A DNA stretch of 64,000 nucleotides, from contig LJSU01000024.1 of the NCBI GenBank assembly GCA_001314705.1, forward strand, positions 62,541 through 126,540, read 5' to 3'. Shown piece by piece: positions 45,438-54,827 of the stretch; within the stretch, counting starts at the first letter, position 1; each line of letters begins with the position of its first letter. The notes beneath the pieces are model-generated. The model ran no database searches. It saw only the letters and a program-made list of their open reading frames with translations, and had not been told where the DNA came from. The position numbers and the translations under genes were made by a program. The stretch comes from Rhodobacteraceae bacterium HLUCCO07 (lineage in GTDB: Bacteria > Pseudomonadota > Alphaproteobacteria > Rhodobacterales > Rhodobacteraceae).

Positions 45438-46309
45438 TGCATCCAGCACCGTCCGTTATCCTCTTCACCTCGCTTTCGGGCCTCGGCTTCGGGCTTCTGG
45501 CATGGCTGGGCCTCGGTCTTCCGGCCGTCACCGGCTGGGTCGCCTTCGTGTTCTATTTCATCGGTTATGCGCTGGCGGCGGGCGGGCTGATGATCTCGGC
45601 CTTTCACCTCGCCAATCCCAAGAACGCCATCAAGTCCTTTTCCCAGTGGCGCAGTTCATGGCTGTCGCGCGAGGCGGTGATGGCGGTGATCTCGCTTCTG
45701 GTCATCGCGGTCCACGCGATCGGCACGATCTTCTTTTCCACCCGCCTGCCTGCGATCGGCGCATTGGGCACGATCCTGGCGCTCGGCACCGTGTTCACCA
45801 CCTCGATGATCTATACCCAGCTCAAGAGCGTGCCGCGCTGGAACACCCCGCTCACCCCGATCCTGTTCCAGCTCTGGTCCCTTGGTGGCGGCGGGTTGCT
45901 GGCCGGGCAATTCACCGCCGCGGCGGTCCTGCTTACCATCCTTGGTGCGGTTCAGGTCATCGCCTGGAAACAGGGCGACGCGAAAGGCGCGACCGGCCAA
46001 AGCACCATCGAGACCGCCACCGGGCTCGGGCGCATCGGCAAGACCCGCCTGCTCGAACCACCCCATACCGGCGAAAACTACCTGCTGAAGGAAATGGCCT
46101 TCACCGTCGGGCGCAAGCACGCGCTCAAGCTGCGCATCATCGCGCTCATCTGTGCCGTGGTCCTGCCCGTGGCCCTGATCGTCGCCTTCCCCGCCACCCA
46201 CGCGCTCGCGCTGCCGGTCATCGCGCTTCACATCGTGGGGCTCCTCGCCGCGCGCTGGCTTTTCTTCGCCGAGGCCGCCCACGTGCAGCGCCTCTACTAC
46301 GGCATGTAG
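45437..46309 (+). CDS. soeC: DmsC-like membrane anchor, SoeC
   Basis: This integral membrane protein has 290 residues and about eight helices. It is of the DmsC type rather than the longer NrfD type. It begins with a helix at 6-28, carries a FHLANPKNAIKSFSQWRSSWLSREA block near 55 and ends with a WLFFAEAAHVQRLYYG block. It anchors SoeAB to the cytoplasmic face and gives electrons to quinone. The start ATG overlaps the soeB stop (TGATG), which couples translation. Confidence 0.85.
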   Translation: MHPAPSVILFTSLSGLGFGLLAWLGLGLPAVTGWVAFVFYFIGYALAAGGLMISAFHLANPKNAIKSFSQWRSSWLSREAVMAVISLLVIAVHAIGTIFFSTRLPAIGALGTILALGTVFTTSMIYTQLKSVPRWNTPLTPILFQLWSLGGGGLLAGQFTAAAVLLTILGAVQVIAWKQGDAKGATGQSTIETATGLGRIGKTRLLEPPHTGENYLLKEMAFTVGRKHALKLRIIALICAVVLPVALIVAFPATHALALPVIALHIVGLLAARWLFFAEAAHVQRLYYGM

Positions 46310-46543
46310 CCCCCCGGCAAACGCGGGTCAGCGCGCGAGATCCCCTGTGGCACTCGGTCCCTCCAAGCCGGCGCATAGGGGCATGGCCTGTAACACCGCC
46401 GCAATCATGGTATGATTTTCCGACCGCACGGCACCGACTCGGCCGCTCCCTGATCACGGGCAGTCGGGGAAGCCACTGAAACAGAACACGAATCTCGCAA
46501 ACCGCGCAGATGCCACGCGATCCCCGGCAGGAGAAACCAAGAC

Positions 46544-46768
46544 ATGGCCGACCGAACCCTTGACGCAAGAGGGCTCATCTGCCCGCTGCCCATTCTCAAG
46601 ACGAGAAAGACCCTTGAGGAAATGAACCGGGGTCAGGTTCTGCTGGTCGAGGCCACCGATCCCGCGTCGGTCATCGATTTCGCCGCCTTTTGCCGCCAGA
46701 CCGGCAACGCGCTTCTCACGCAGTCAACGCATGACGATGTCTACAGGTTCGAAATCAGGCGCGGCTGA
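46544..46768 (+). CDS. TusA-family sulfurtransferase
   Basis: This protein of 74 residues has the TusA/SirA motif LICPLPILKTRK at 11-22, with the persulfide cysteine Cys13 and the CPxP element. TusA proteins carry sulfane sulfur for tRNA thiolation or for dissimilatory sulfur pathways. The position 234 bases after soeC suggests a link to sulfur oxidation, which is inference. AGGAG lies 8 bases before the ATG, and it probably has its own promoter in the spacer. Confidence 0.85.
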   Translation: MADRTLDARGLICPLPILKTRKTLEEMNRGQVLLVEATDPASVIDFAAFCRQTGNALLTQSTHDDVYRFEIRRG

Positions 46769-46827
46769 CCGAACACGCCACACCGGGCCGCGGTCCGAGG
46801 CGATTGCCACAGGACCCTCCCCCTGGC

Positions 46828-47265
46828 TCACCTCGATGGCCCGATCGTTGCGCTCAGTGCAACCAGTGCCGAGTGAACCCCGTCGCGCATTCCGTCCGGA
46901 GGATAGGGGCCAAAGACGTTCGGCCCGACCCGGAAATACAGGTTCACACGCGCGCCCGGCACGTCCTGAAACCGGATCAGGTAAAGGTCGGTCCGGCTTG
47001 CCAGCGACCTTGCGATCATGTCGCGCAGCGCGGCGCGTTTCATGGCCCCGGCCCAATCCTCTCCCCACTCCACAGATACCTCGATCATGGCCGGGCCGGC
47101 CTCCGCACGTCCCTGGCTGTATGCAACGGGACGCCCGGTGGTGATCGCGAGTGGACGAAGATCGGGATCATCCGCGAAATGGCTGGCGACGCGAAGCCCG
47201 ACGGCCGGAGCGGCAAGAAGGAACAGGATCACAACCGGTCGAATCCAGTCGGTTTCGCGATCCAT
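46828..47265 (-). CDS. Hypothetical membrane-anchored/periplasmic protein
   Basis: I do not recognise a named family in this 145-residue protein. Residues 8-25 (IRPVVILFLLAAPAVGLR) are a hydrophobic anchor or signal. The rest is an alpha/beta periplasmic-looking domain (AMIEVSVEWGEDWAGAMKRAALRDMIARSL, then RVNLYFRVGPNVFGPYPPDGMRDGV). It converges with the TusA-like gene and lies 114 bases after yebC on the same strand. Function is unknown. Confidence 0.7.
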   Translation of the reverse strand: MDRETDWIRPVVILFLLAAPAVGLRVASHFADDPDLRPLAITTGRPVAYSQGRAEAGPAMIEVSVEWGEDWAGAMKRAALRDMIARSLASRTDLYLIRFQDVPGARVNLYFRVGPNVFGPYPPDGMRDGVHSALVALSATIGPSR

Positions 47266-47379
47266 GTCCGCACCTGCACCTCTGCTTTCACGTCAGCATT
47301 CTTGCAGATCGAGGCTTTCAAATGATTAATGTGTGCCTCTGGCTGAATCGTTTTCCGTGAAACCCGTGATCGCGCAGGC

Positions 47380-48126
47380 TCAGCCTGTGAGCTGTTCCAT
47401 CACCTCGTCGGGGGCATCGAAATTGGTGGTCACGCGCTGCACGTCGTCGTCGTCCTCGAGCGCGTCGATCAGCTTCATCAGCTTCTGCATGCCTTCGAGG
47501 TCAAGCTCGGTCGTGGTGGTCGGGCGCCAGACCAGCTTGGTCTCGTCGCTTTCGCCGAGTTCCGCCTCGAGCGCGTTGGCCACGTCGTTGAGGTCGGTAT
47601 CGGCGCACCAGATGACATGGCCGTCCTCGCTGCTTTCCACGTCCTCGGCACCGGCCTCGATCGCGGCCATCATCACCGTATCGGCATCGCCCACGCTGGC
47701 GGGATAGGTCACCGCGCCCTTGCGCTCGAACATGAAGCCGACGCTGCCGGTCTCGCCGAGGTTGCCGCCATGCTTGGTAAAGGTCGAGCGCACGTTCGAG
47801 GCGGTGCGGTTGCGGTTGTCGGTCATCGCCTCGACGATCACCGCGACGCCACCCGGGCCATAGCCCTCATAGCGGATTTCCTCGTAATCCTCGCCCTCGC
47901 CTCCTGTGGCCTTCTTGATCGCGCGGTCGATATTGTCATTGGGCATGGATTGCGACTTGGCGACCTTGACGGCGAGGCGCAGGCGCGGGTTCTTTTCGGG
48001 GTCGGGGTCGCCCATCTTGGCGGCGACGGTGATTTCCTTGGAAAGTTTCGAAAACAGTTTCGAGCGCGCCGCGTCCTGGCGCCCCTTGCGGTGCTGGATA
48101 TTTGCCCATTTGGAGTGGCCGGCCAT
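47380..48126 (-). CDS. YebC/PmpR-family protein
   Basis: This protein of 248 residues matches the conserved YebC family, starting [27 protein letters not shown]. It has the [27 protein letters not shown] block near 88-115 and FERKGAV near 129. Members were named transcriptional regulators; recent work links YebC/TACO1 proteins to translation of proline-rich stretches. The protein is cytosolic. It appears monocistronic. Confidence 0.95.
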   Translation of the reverse strand: MAGHSKWANIQHRKGRQDAARSKLFSKLSKEITVAAKMGDPDPEKNPRLRLAVKVAKSQSMPNDNIDRAIKKATGGEGEDYEEIRYEGYGPGGVAVIVEAMTDNRNRTASNVRSTFTKHGGNLGETGSVGFMFERKGAVTYPASVGDADTVMMAAIEAGAEDVESSEDGHVIWCADTDLNDVANALEAELGESDETKLVWRPTTTTELDLEGMQKLMKLIDALEDDDDVQRVTTNFDAPDEVMEQLTG

Positions 48127-48252
48127 GTCGCTCTCCCGACGTGTTTCATCTGACCGCGTCTCTATAGGCCACGCCCGCGCCCGGGTTCAATCCCCGTTGA
48201 GCGCCCCCTGCCATGCAGCGGTCCGTGTTGGCACAGTCGCACCGGCGCGCAC

Positions 48253-49215
48253 CTACTCGCCCCACATCCAGCGCCCTTCGGGCCAGAAGGCGTGATAGGC
48301 GAAGGCGAACATCAGGTCATGGGCCACATCGCGTCCTGCATCGTCGCGCACCCGGATCGAGCCCACGTCGCGGCCATTGCCGATCTCGCTCGTATCGAGC
48401 GCCGAGGCTTGCCCCTCCTCCCAGGTGATCACCACGCCTGCCTCGGAAATCCGGCCGGCCTTGCGCAGGCGCTCCATCGGCCAGGCGCGCTCGCCCACCC
48501 GCACCACGCGCGACAGCGGGTCGATCCCGTGGGGCGGGTCCTCGCCATTGTAGAGAAACGGCCGCGCGGCGCTGTCATAGCCGCGATAGGGGTTGCTTCC
48601 GTAGGGGCGCGAGACCCCTGGTTCGTCCATGACCAGCCCCTCGGGGTTTCGGTCGCGGAACTGGTCCCAGCTTTCCATCCAGCTGGCCACCTGTTTCAGT
48701 TCGACACCGGTCATCTCGCCCACGATGCCCTCGCCCAGCGCCTGTTGCCACCAGCTCTGGGTTTCGCGGTCATACATCACCATGTCGGAATTGCGCAGCT
48801 TGCCGGTCACGCCGAAGCTCAGAACCTCGCCCTGCACCCGCCGATCAAAGGTCAGCGCCGAGTTGCACAAGGGGCAGAACGTCACCGCCACCGGCACGCC
48901 GCCGACCGTGTCGTTCACGATTTCATGCCAGGTGAGATAGCGGATCGGATAAGCGCGCGGCGTCTCATCGCCGATCTCGACCGTGATCACCGGCTCGCGC
49001 CCCTCGATCCGGCTCTCTTGTGACGCGGGAATGAACTCCGGCCCGCTCAGTGCCGGAATGCCATCCTTGCCCGGCCCGCCCGACATGATCTCGGACCAGG
49101 CTGACACGTTCGAGCGGGAAAAGTCGGTCTCGGGCCACTCGGAGCGCCAGGCATCCGGGTTGGCCAGGGCCGGGCCTGCAAGGGCCAGCCAGAACAGTGT
49201 CGCGCGCAAGATCAT
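48253..49215 (-). CDS. DUF3179 domain-containing secreted protein
   Basis: This protein of 320 residues has a signal peptide (MILRATLFWLALAGPALA) and a DUF3179 domain covering most of the rest. The AYPIRYLTWHEIVNDTVGGVPVAVTFCPLCNSALTFDR region near 88-126 is the family hallmark, with a Cys-x2-Cys pair suited to metal or disulfide formation. A WWQQALGEGIVGEM block follows near 157. GGGGAGG lies before the start. The family is widespread and without a known biochemical role; it should act in the periplasm. Confidence 0.88.
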   Translation of the reverse strand: MILRATLFWLALAGPALANPDAWRSEWPETDFSRSNVSAWSEIMSGGPGKDGIPALSGPEFIPASQESRIEGREPVITVEIGDETPRAYPIRYLTWHEIVNDTVGGVPVAVTFCPLCNSALTFDRRVQGEVLSFGVTGKLRNSDMVMYDRETQSWWQQALGEGIVGEMTGVELKQVASWMESWDQFRDRNPEGLVMDEPGVSRPYGSNPYRGYDSAARPFLYNGEDPPHGIDPLSRVVRVGERAWPMERLRKAGRISEAGVVITWEEGQASALDTSEIGNGRDVGSIRVRDDAGRDVAHDLMFAFAYHAFWPEGRWMWGE

Positions 49216-49304
49216 GGGTCATCCTCCCCTGGTTCAAGACAAGGATGACCCATCGCAGGCGGGTTTGCACAGCCCCCGACACGCGGATGTGAGAGGGTTT
49301 GAAC

Positions 49305-49853
49305 TCAGTCGGTGACGGTGACGCGTTTCATCACGTCGGGCTGGCCGACGACGGCGCCGTTTTGACCCTCGCCGCGCTTGATCGCATCGACCACATCCAT
49401 GCCGGAGGTCACCCGCCCCACGACGGTATATTGACCGTCAAGATGCGTCGCCGGTGCGAACATGATGAAGAATTGCGAATTGGCGCTGTCTGGATCGCTG
49501 CTCCGGGCCATGCCGACCACACCACGCTCGAAACTCTCGTCCGAGAACTCGGCGCTGAGGTTCGGCCGGTCAGATTTGCCGGTGCCCGCGCGGCGCATGT
49601 CACCGCCCATCTTGCCGAACTGCACGTCGCCGGTCTGGGCCATGAACCCCTCGATCACGCGATGAAACACCACCCCGTCATAGGCGCCATCCTCGGCCAG
49701 CGCGGTGATCTGTTCGACATGGCCGGGCGCCACGTCTTCCAGCAGGTCGATCTCGATCACGCCATCGGCTTCACCATCGACCTCGATCTTGAGGCCGGTG
49801 GCGGCGGCGGGGCTGGCCGTCAGTGCGGCCATCAAAAGAACCTTATGCAACAT
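49305..49853 (-). CDS. Periplasmic peptidyl-prolyl cis-trans isomerase (cyclophilin)
   Basis: This cyclophilin of 182 residues carries a signal peptide (MLHKVLLMAALTASPAAA). Catalytic-fold blocks are YDGVVFHRVIEGFMAQTGD near 60 and NSQFFIMFAPATHLDGQYTVVGRV near 125. It should assist proline isomerisation during folding in the periplasm. It starts 11 bases inside the end of a second cyclophilin gene, so both come from one transcript. The tandem probably arose by duplication, with one copy gaining export. Confidence 0.93.
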   Translation of the reverse strand: MLHKVLLMAALTASPAAATGLKIEVDGEADGVIEIDLLEDVAPGHVEQITALAEDGAYDGVVFHRVIEGFMAQTGDVQFGKMGGDMRRAGTGKSDRPNLSAEFSDESFERGVVGMARSSDPDSANSQFFIMFAPATHLDGQYTVVGRVTSGMDVVDAIKRGEGQNGAVVGQPDVMKRVTVTD

Positions 49854-50352
49854 CGGCCGCCACCTTCACGCTGATCATCCGGTCGGGGTTGGCGGGCGGC
49901 TCGCCCCGGGTGATCGCATCGACATGTTCCATGCCCTCGATCACCTGCCCATAGACGGTGTATTGCCCGTTGAGGAAATCATTGTCCTTGAAGCTGATGA
50001 AGAATTGCGAATTGGCCGAATTGGGGTTCTGCGACCGCGCCGCGCCAAGGCTGCCACGGGCATGGGGGATGCGGCTGAACTCGGCCGGAAGGTCGGGCAG
50101 GTCCGATCCGCCGGTGCCCGCACGCCCGGGGTTGTAATCCTTTTCCATGTTGGCGTGCTGCACATCGCCGGTCTGGGCCATGAAGCCGTCGATCACGCGG
50201 TGAAAGGCCACGTTGTCATAGGCCCCGGCGCGGGCAAGCTCCTTCATCCGTTCGCAATGTTTCGGTGCCACATCCGGCATCAGTTGAATCGTGACGGTGC
50301 CGTCTTTCAGCTCCATCAGGATGGTGTTCTCGGGGTCCTTGATCTCGGCCAT
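49843..50352 (-). CDS. Cytoplasmic peptidyl-prolyl cis-trans isomerase (cyclophilin)
   Basis: This cyclophilin of 169 residues has no signal peptide. Conserved blocks are YDNVAFHRVIDGFMAQTGDVQ near 44, LGAARSQNPNSANSQFFISFKD near 98 and LNGQYTVYGQVIEGMEHVDAI near 123. It is the first gene of a two-cyclophilin unit and overlaps the exported copy by 11 bp. It diverges from pgk with a 135-base spacer. Confidence 0.94.
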   Translation of the reverse strand: MAEIKDPENTILMELKDGTVTIQLMPDVAPKHCERMKELARAGAYDNVAFHRVIDGFMAQTGDVQHANMEKDYNPGRAGTGGSDLPDLPAEFSRIPHARGSLGAARSQNPNSANSQFFISFKDNDFLNGQYTVYGQVIEGMEHVDAITRGEPPANPDRMISVKVAADVA

Positions 50353-50487
50353 GTGGGCGCTCCTTCCTGTCTCATCGCAGGTTACCTATGCCGCATTGCC
50401 CGCGACGACAAGTGACGGCATTGACGCCCGGGCAAGGCTTCGCCAAAGAGACGCCATCGAAAACCGGAACCGGGCCGAGGGGACAGG

Positions 50488-51672
50488 ATGGGCTGGAAGA
50501 CACTCGACGACATGGATCTTGCGGGCAAGCGCGTGCTGGTCCGCGTGGACATCAACGTGCCGGTGCAGGACGGCCGGGTGAGCGACGCCACGCGGATCGA
50601 ACGCATCGCCCCCACCGTGCGCGACATTCTGGCCAAGGGCGGCAAGCCGATGCTGCTGGCCCATTTCGGACGGCCCAAGGGCAAGGTGGTGCTCGACCTG
50701 AGCCTGCGCATCATCCTGCCTGCGCTGGAGCGGGCGCTCGGCTGCTCCGTCGGGTTCGTCGAGACGCTGGACGCCGCCGAGACGCTGACCGACGAGGCGC
50801 GCGCCGCCGATGTGCTGCTTCTCGAGAACATCCGTTTTCACCCCGGCGAAGAGTCCAATGACCCCGATTTCGCCGCCCGTCTGGCCGGGCTGGGCGATGT
50901 CTATTGCAACGATGCCTTTTCCGCGGCGCACCGGGCACATGCCTCGACCGAAGGCGTGGCACATCACCTGCCCGCCTGTGCCGGACGGCTGATGCAGGCC
51001 GAGCTCGAGGCGCTCGAAGCGGCGCTGGGCAGACCCGCGCGCCCGGTCATGGCGGTGGTGGGCGGCGCCAAGGTCTCGACCAAGCTCGACCTGCTGGGCA
51101 ACCTGGTGGGACGGGTCGAGACCCTCGTGATCGGCGGCGGCATGGCCAACACCTTCCTTGCCGCACAGGGCATCGGGGTGGGAAAATCGCTCTGCGAGCA
51201 TGACATGGCCGATACCGCGCGCGAGATCATGGCCAAGGCCACGACCCAGGGCTGCGAGATCATCCTGCCCGAAGACGTGGTGGTCGCACGTGAGTTCGCT
51301 GCACATGCCCTGCACGAGACCGTGCCCGCCACCGAATGCCCATCGGACGCGATGATCCTCGATGCCGGGCCGCTCACCGTCGCGCGGATCGCCACGGCGC
51401 TGGACAACGCGAGAACGCTGATCTGGAACGGCCCGCTGGGCGCGTTCGAGATTCCCCCCTTCGACGCCGCCACCAGGGCCGCCGCGCAAAGCGCCGCCGC
51501 ACACAGCCGCGCGGGTGCACTGGTTTCGGTCGCGGGCGGGGGCGATACGGTGGCAGCGCTCAACCAGGCGGGCGCAGCAGATGATTTCACCTATATCTCG
51601 ACCGCGGGCGGTGCGTTCCTAGAATGGATGGAAGGCAAGACGCTGCCCGGCGTCGCCGCGCTCGAGGCCTGA
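50488..51672 (+). CDS. pgk: Phosphoglycerate kinase
   Basis: This monomeric glycolytic enzyme of 394 residues exchanges phosphate between 1,3-bisphosphoglycerate and ADP. Landmarks are [16 protein letters not shown] near 14, the AHFGRPKG substrate loop near 58, [21 protein letters not shown] near 188, [11 protein letters not shown] near 312 and the glycine-rich nucleotide loop [12 protein letters not shown] near 351. Length is normal. It stands alone here, with eno 14 kb upstream. Confidence 0.97.
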   Translation: MGWKTLDDMDLAGKRVLVRVDINVPVQDGRVSDATRIERIAPTVRDILAKGGKPMLLAHFGRPKGKVVLDLSLRIILPALERALGCSVGFVETLDAAETLTDEARAADVLLLENIRFHPGEESNDPDFAARLAGLGDVYCNDAFSAAHRAHASTEGVAHHLPACAGRLMQAELEALEAALGRPARPVMAVVGGAKVSTKLDLLGNLVGRVETLVIGGGMANTFLAAQGIGVGKSLCEHDMADTAREIMAKATTQGCEIILPEDVVVAREFAAHALHETVPATECPSDAMILDAGPLTVARIATALDNARTLIWNGPLGAFEIPPFDAATRAAAQSAAAHSRAGALVSVAGGGDTVAALNQAGAADDFTYISTAGGAFLEWMEGKTLPGVAALEA

Positions 51673-51712
51673 ACGGGCGAGGGAATCGCCCCGGACAGAC
51701 CCGGCCGGCCCG

Positions 51713-52195
51713 CTATGCCGGGCGCGCGAAGGCCGCGCCAAGCTCCGCACGGATCGCGTCGGTGTTGGCTGCACGTTCGACCGGCATTTCGACCAGCGTT
51801 CGCCCATGATGGTCACGCGCGATCAACATCCCGTCGCGGAAATCGACATCGCTCAGGTTGTCATAGCTGATCTCGACCTCGCGGACCACGACACCCGCCT
51901 CGCGCCTGATCAGCCGCAAACACCGCCGCCGCCCGTCAAGCCAGACCTCGGGGTTCACAGGCCGACAGGCAGCCATCACGAACATGAGGCCACCACAAGC
52001 CAGAAACAGGCTCAGCCCCAGCTTGACCAGCATCAACAGCGGGTCCCAGATCGCCCCGGGCCAGAACCAGAGCCCGACCGCCGCGATCAGAAGCGCGCCC
52101 CCGCCGATCCAGCCGATCACGCCGCTCGTGGAATGGCCGGAGATCGCCAGCCCGCGATCGCCATGCAAGGATTGCATTTCGGAAATGCCAGCCAT
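51713..52195 (-). CDS. Hypothetical two-helix membrane protein
   Basis: I do not recognise this 160-residue protein. Two hydrophobic helices at about 25-46 and 52-78 are separated by a short loop. A C-terminal cytoplasmic domain follows (RRCLRLIRREAGVVVREVEISYDNLSDVDFRDGMLIARDHHGRTLVEMPV) that reads like a small beta-rich PH-like fold. GAGGAGG lies before the ATG. It converges with pgk. Function is unknown. Confidence 0.7.
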   Translation of the reverse strand: MAGISEMQSLHGDRGLAISGHSTSGVIGWIGGGALLIAAVGLWFWPGAIWDPLLMLVKLGLSLFLACGGLMFVMAACRPVNPEVWLDGRRRCLRLIRREAGVVVREVEISYDNLSDVDFRDGMLIARDHHGRTLVEMPVERAANTDAIRAELGAAFARPA

Positions 52196-52487
52196 GGTGT
52201 TCCTCCTCTTGCCTGCGATCGCTCCGGGCTTTCACGGACAGCCTGTGTTCCGATCCCGGCAGCAGTGCGACGCCAAATGGGCTTTTTCCCGACACCTTTT
52301 GTTTCGGCATGTAACCGCGGCGCCCGTTGACCGCGCTCGGCCACTCCGTCTTGCGCGGCCGGCGAAAACATCGTAAGGGCACTCGTCCTTCCGCAGTTTT
52401 TCATGAACCGCGCAGTCTCTCGTGGATGGGTCGCGGAAGGTGACATCGGCCCTCCTATGAAATGCGCATGACAAGAAGGAAGATCGC

Positions 52488-52841
52488 ATGCCGCTCTACG
52501 AGCATGTTTTCATCTCGCGCCAGGACCTGTCCAGTACCCAGGCCGAGGGTCTCATCGAACATTTCGGCACCGTGCTCAGCGACAATGGCGGAAACGTTAT
52601 CGACAGCGAGTACTGGGGCGTCAAGACGATGGCCTACAAGATCAACAAGAACCGCAAGGGGCACTATGCATTCCTCAAGACCGACGCCCCGGCGCCGGCC
52701 GTTCAGGAAATGGAACGCCTCATGCGCCTGCATGACGACGTGATGCGCATCCTGACCATCAAGGTCGACGAACATGTCGAGGGCCCGTCGGTCCAGATGC
52801 AGAAACGCGACGAGCGCGCCGAGCGCCGCGAGCGCCGTTGA
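52488..52841 (+). CDS. rpsF: 30S ribosomal protein S6
   Basis: This ribosomal protein of 117 residues starts MPLYEHVFISRQDLS. The SEYWGVKTMAYKINKNRKGHYAFL region near 40-63 is characteristic. The C-terminal tail (QKRDERAERRERR) is charged and flexible, as is common in this group. It is the first gene of the rpsF-rpsR-rplI operon and binds S18 in the 30S platform. Confidence 0.97.
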   Translation: MPLYEHVFISRQDLSSTQAEGLIEHFGTVLSDNGGNVIDSEYWGVKTMAYKINKNRKGHYAFLKTDAPAPAVQEMERLMRLHDDVMRILTIKVDEHVEGPSVQMQKRDERAERRERR

Positions 52842-52867
52842 TCAGCCGCAGGAAAGGACCCTAAACC

Positions 52868-53095
52868 ATGGCAACCAAACCGTTTTTCCGTCGTCGCAAG
52901 GTGTGCCCCTTCTCGGGCGACAACGCACCCAAGATCGACTACAAGGATACCCGTCTGCTGCAACGCTACATTTCCGAGCGTGGCAAGATCGTGCCCTCGC
53001 GCATCACCGCCGTCTCGGCCAAGAAGCAGCGTGAACTGGCCCGCGCCATCAAGCGCGCCCGTTTCCTCGCCCTTCTGCCCTATGCCGTGAAATAA
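52868..53095 (+). CDS. rpsR: 30S ribosomal protein S18
   Basis: This basic ribosomal protein of 75 residues contains the family pattern [60 protein letters not shown] over most of its length. AGGA lies shortly before the ATG. It sits between rpsF and rplI with short gaps and acts as a heterodimer with S6. Confidence 0.98.
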   Translation: MATKPFFRRRKVCPFSGDNAPKIDYKDTRLLQRYISERGKIVPSRITAVSAKKQRELARAIKRARFLALLPYAVK

Positions 53096-53103
53096 GAAGG
53101 AGT

Positions 53104-53751
53104 ATGGCAATGCAAGTGATCCTTCTCGAACGCGTGGCCAAGCTCGGCCAGATGGGCGATGTCGTCGACGTCAAGCCCGGCTTTGCACGCAATTTCCTTC
53201 TGCCGCAGGGCAAGGCGCTGTCGGCCTCCGAGGCCAATATCGCTTCCTTCGAGGCCCGCAAGGCACAGCTCGAAGCGCGCAACCTGGAAACCCGCAAGGA
53301 GGCCGAGGCCCTGGCTGCGAAACTCGAAGGCCAGCGGTTCGTCGTGATTCGCTCGGCCTCGGATTCCGGGTCGCTCTATGGCTCGGTCAGCACGCGCGAC
53401 GCCGCCGATGCCGCGAACGAGGCCGGGTTCTCGCTCGACCGCAAGCAGGTGTCGCTGTCGCGCCCGATCAAGGAACTGGGCCTGCATGAGGTGCATGTGA
53501 ACCTCCACCCCGAGGTCGATGTGACCATCCAGCTCAACGTCGCACGCTCGCCCGAAGAGGCCGAGCTTCAGGCATCGGGCAAGTCGATCCAGGAACTGGC
53601 CGCCGAGGAAGAGGCTGCGGCCGATTTCGAGATCGCCGAACTGTTCGAAGATATCGGCGCCGCCGCGTCGGAAGACGAAGAGCTTGCCGAAACTGTCGGG
53701 ATCGAAGAAGAGCCCGCCAGCGACGAGAGCGGCGACGAACACAAGGCCTGA
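53104..53751 (+). CDS. rplI: 50S ribosomal protein L9, with long acidic C-terminal extension
   Basis: This protein of 215 residues is longer than the usual 150. The N-terminal domain ([35 protein letters not shown]) and central helix are normal and the C-terminal domain ends near 150. The last 60 residues are an Ala/Glu/Asp-rich tail with no basic patches. Such tails occur in Rhodobacterales L9. A second ATG at 53110 is also possible. A strong terminator follows. Confidence 0.95.
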   Translation: MAMQVILLERVAKLGQMGDVVDVKPGFARNFLLPQGKALSASEANIASFEARKAQLEARNLETRKEAEALAAKLEGQRFVVIRSASDSGSLYGSVSTRDAADAANEAGFSLDRKQVSLSRPIKELGLHEVHVNLHPEVDVTIQLNVARSPEEAELQASGKSIQELAAEEEAAADFEIAELFEDIGAAASEDEELAETVGIEEEPASDESGDEHKA

Positions 53752-53777
53752 TCGGCGCAGGTCAACCGACGGGCATC

Positions 53778-53812
53778 AAGGCCGCGCAACCCCGGTTGCG
53801 CGGCCTTCTTTT
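53778..53812 (+). terminator. Rho-independent terminator of rpsF-rpsR-rplI
   Basis: Near-continuous 14-base arms (AAGGCCGCGCAACC and GGTTGCGCGGCCTT) form a very stable hairpin followed by CTTTT. It lies 27 bases after the rplI stop and is the strongest plus-strand terminator in the window. It isolates the ribosomal operon from luxR. Confidence 0.92.
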
Positions 53813-53992
53813 GGCATGACCAATCGCACCAGCGCGCTGTTTCTCTCCGAAGAGGCGGTGACGCACGCCATCCTGTGCCTGGGACAGACAAGGGCGGGCG
53901 CCTAAATTCTGACCATTTCTTCGAGCATATTGTAAACTCGGGCGGCATTCATCTATGGTTGGGTGCATCCGAACGCGGGCAAGGGCGGCTTC

Positions 53993-54694
53993 ATGGATCT
54001 GATCGATCTCAGCAAGATTCCGGATGCGGATGACCGCTTCCTGCGGTTTCTTGACGATCTTTGCCAGACGCTTGAGTTCGATCATGCCTCCTATGCAACG
54101 CTCAACCCGGTCTCGGGCACGGTTCAGGGGTTTGCCAATTACCGGAGTGACTGGGTCGACCATTACACGCGCAAGGCCCTGCACCGGATCGACCCGACCC
54201 TGCATTTCGGGCGCAAGTCCATTGCCCCGGTTGATTGGGGCCGGCTCGAACGCACCGCCCATTTCCACTCGGTGTTCAACGATGCGCCCCAGTTCGGCAT
54301 GTCCGACCAGGGGCTGACCGTCCCGGTGCGCGGACCCTATGGTGATTTTGGCCTGCTTTCCGTCACCCGCGACTGCCCGAAACACGAATGGCAGAGCCTC
54401 AAGAAAAAGGTGATGGGCAATCTTCAGGTCGCCGCGGTGCACATGCATGACAACATCATGCAATCCGACCTTGGCATTGCGACACTGCACCGCCCGGCAC
54501 TCTCGACGCGGGAACGCGAAATCCTGCAATGGGTCGCCGAAGGAAAATCACAGCAGGATATCGGCGACATCCTTTCAATCTCGCACCGCACGGTCGAGGT
54601 TCACCTGCGCTCCGGCCGGTCCAAGCTCGGCGCACTGACCACCGCGCAGGCGGTCGGCCGAGCAATCAGCCTCGGCCTCGTAAAGCCCGGCTGA
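53993..54694 (+). CDS. LuxR-type quorum-sensing regulator
   Basis: This regulator of 233 residues has an autoinducer-binding domain (about 15-165). It carries the TraR-type ligand pocket residues in the exact spacing Trp, Tyr (+4), Asp-Pro (+13/14) and Trp (+28), seen in WVDHYTRKALHRIDP and PVDW. The LuxR helix-turn-helix follows (LSTREREILQWVAEGKSQQDIGDILSISHRTVEVHL). The ATG at 53993 has AAGG upstream; a GTG at 53963 is less likely. It is followed by luxI 133 bases later. It should bind an acyl-homoserine lactone and DNA in the intervening spacer. Confidence 0.92.
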   Translation: MDLIDLSKIPDADDRFLRFLDDLCQTLEFDHASYATLNPVSGTVQGFANYRSDWVDHYTRKALHRIDPTLHFGRKSIAPVDWGRLERTAHFHSVFNDAPQFGMSDQGLTVPVRGPYGDFGLLSVTRDCPKHEWQSLKKKVMGNLQVAAVHMHDNIMQSDLGIATLHRPALSTREREILQWVAEGKSQQDIGDILSISHRTVEVHLRSGRSKLGALTTAQAVGRAISLGLVKPG

Positions 54695-54748
54695 CCGGGA
54701 TACCGCCCCACCATCTTTCGAAAAGTGACGCTACGTAATCTTCTCGCC

Positions 54749-54765
54749 TTACGGGAATCCCCTAA
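54749..54765 (+). promoter_or_regulatory. Candidate lux box upstream of luxI
   Basis: TTACGGGAATCCCCTAA is a 17-bp palindrome of the form TTAnGGGAnTCCCnTAA, centred 71 bp before the luxI start and inside the luxR-luxI spacer. Position and symmetry fit a LuxR-family operator. The base content is not that of the classical Vibrio lux box, so specificity would be its own. Inference from symmetry only. Confidence 0.55.
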
Positions 54766-54827
54766 TGGCCCGTTCACCCGGTTTGAGCGATTCTATCCAC
54801 ACGACGACAAACTTGGGGATAACAAAA

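Noticed and set aside
53816-53905. A 29-codon frame after the rplI terminator
   Set aside because: Its ATG lies immediately after the terminator hairpin with no ribosome site, and it has no familiar motif.
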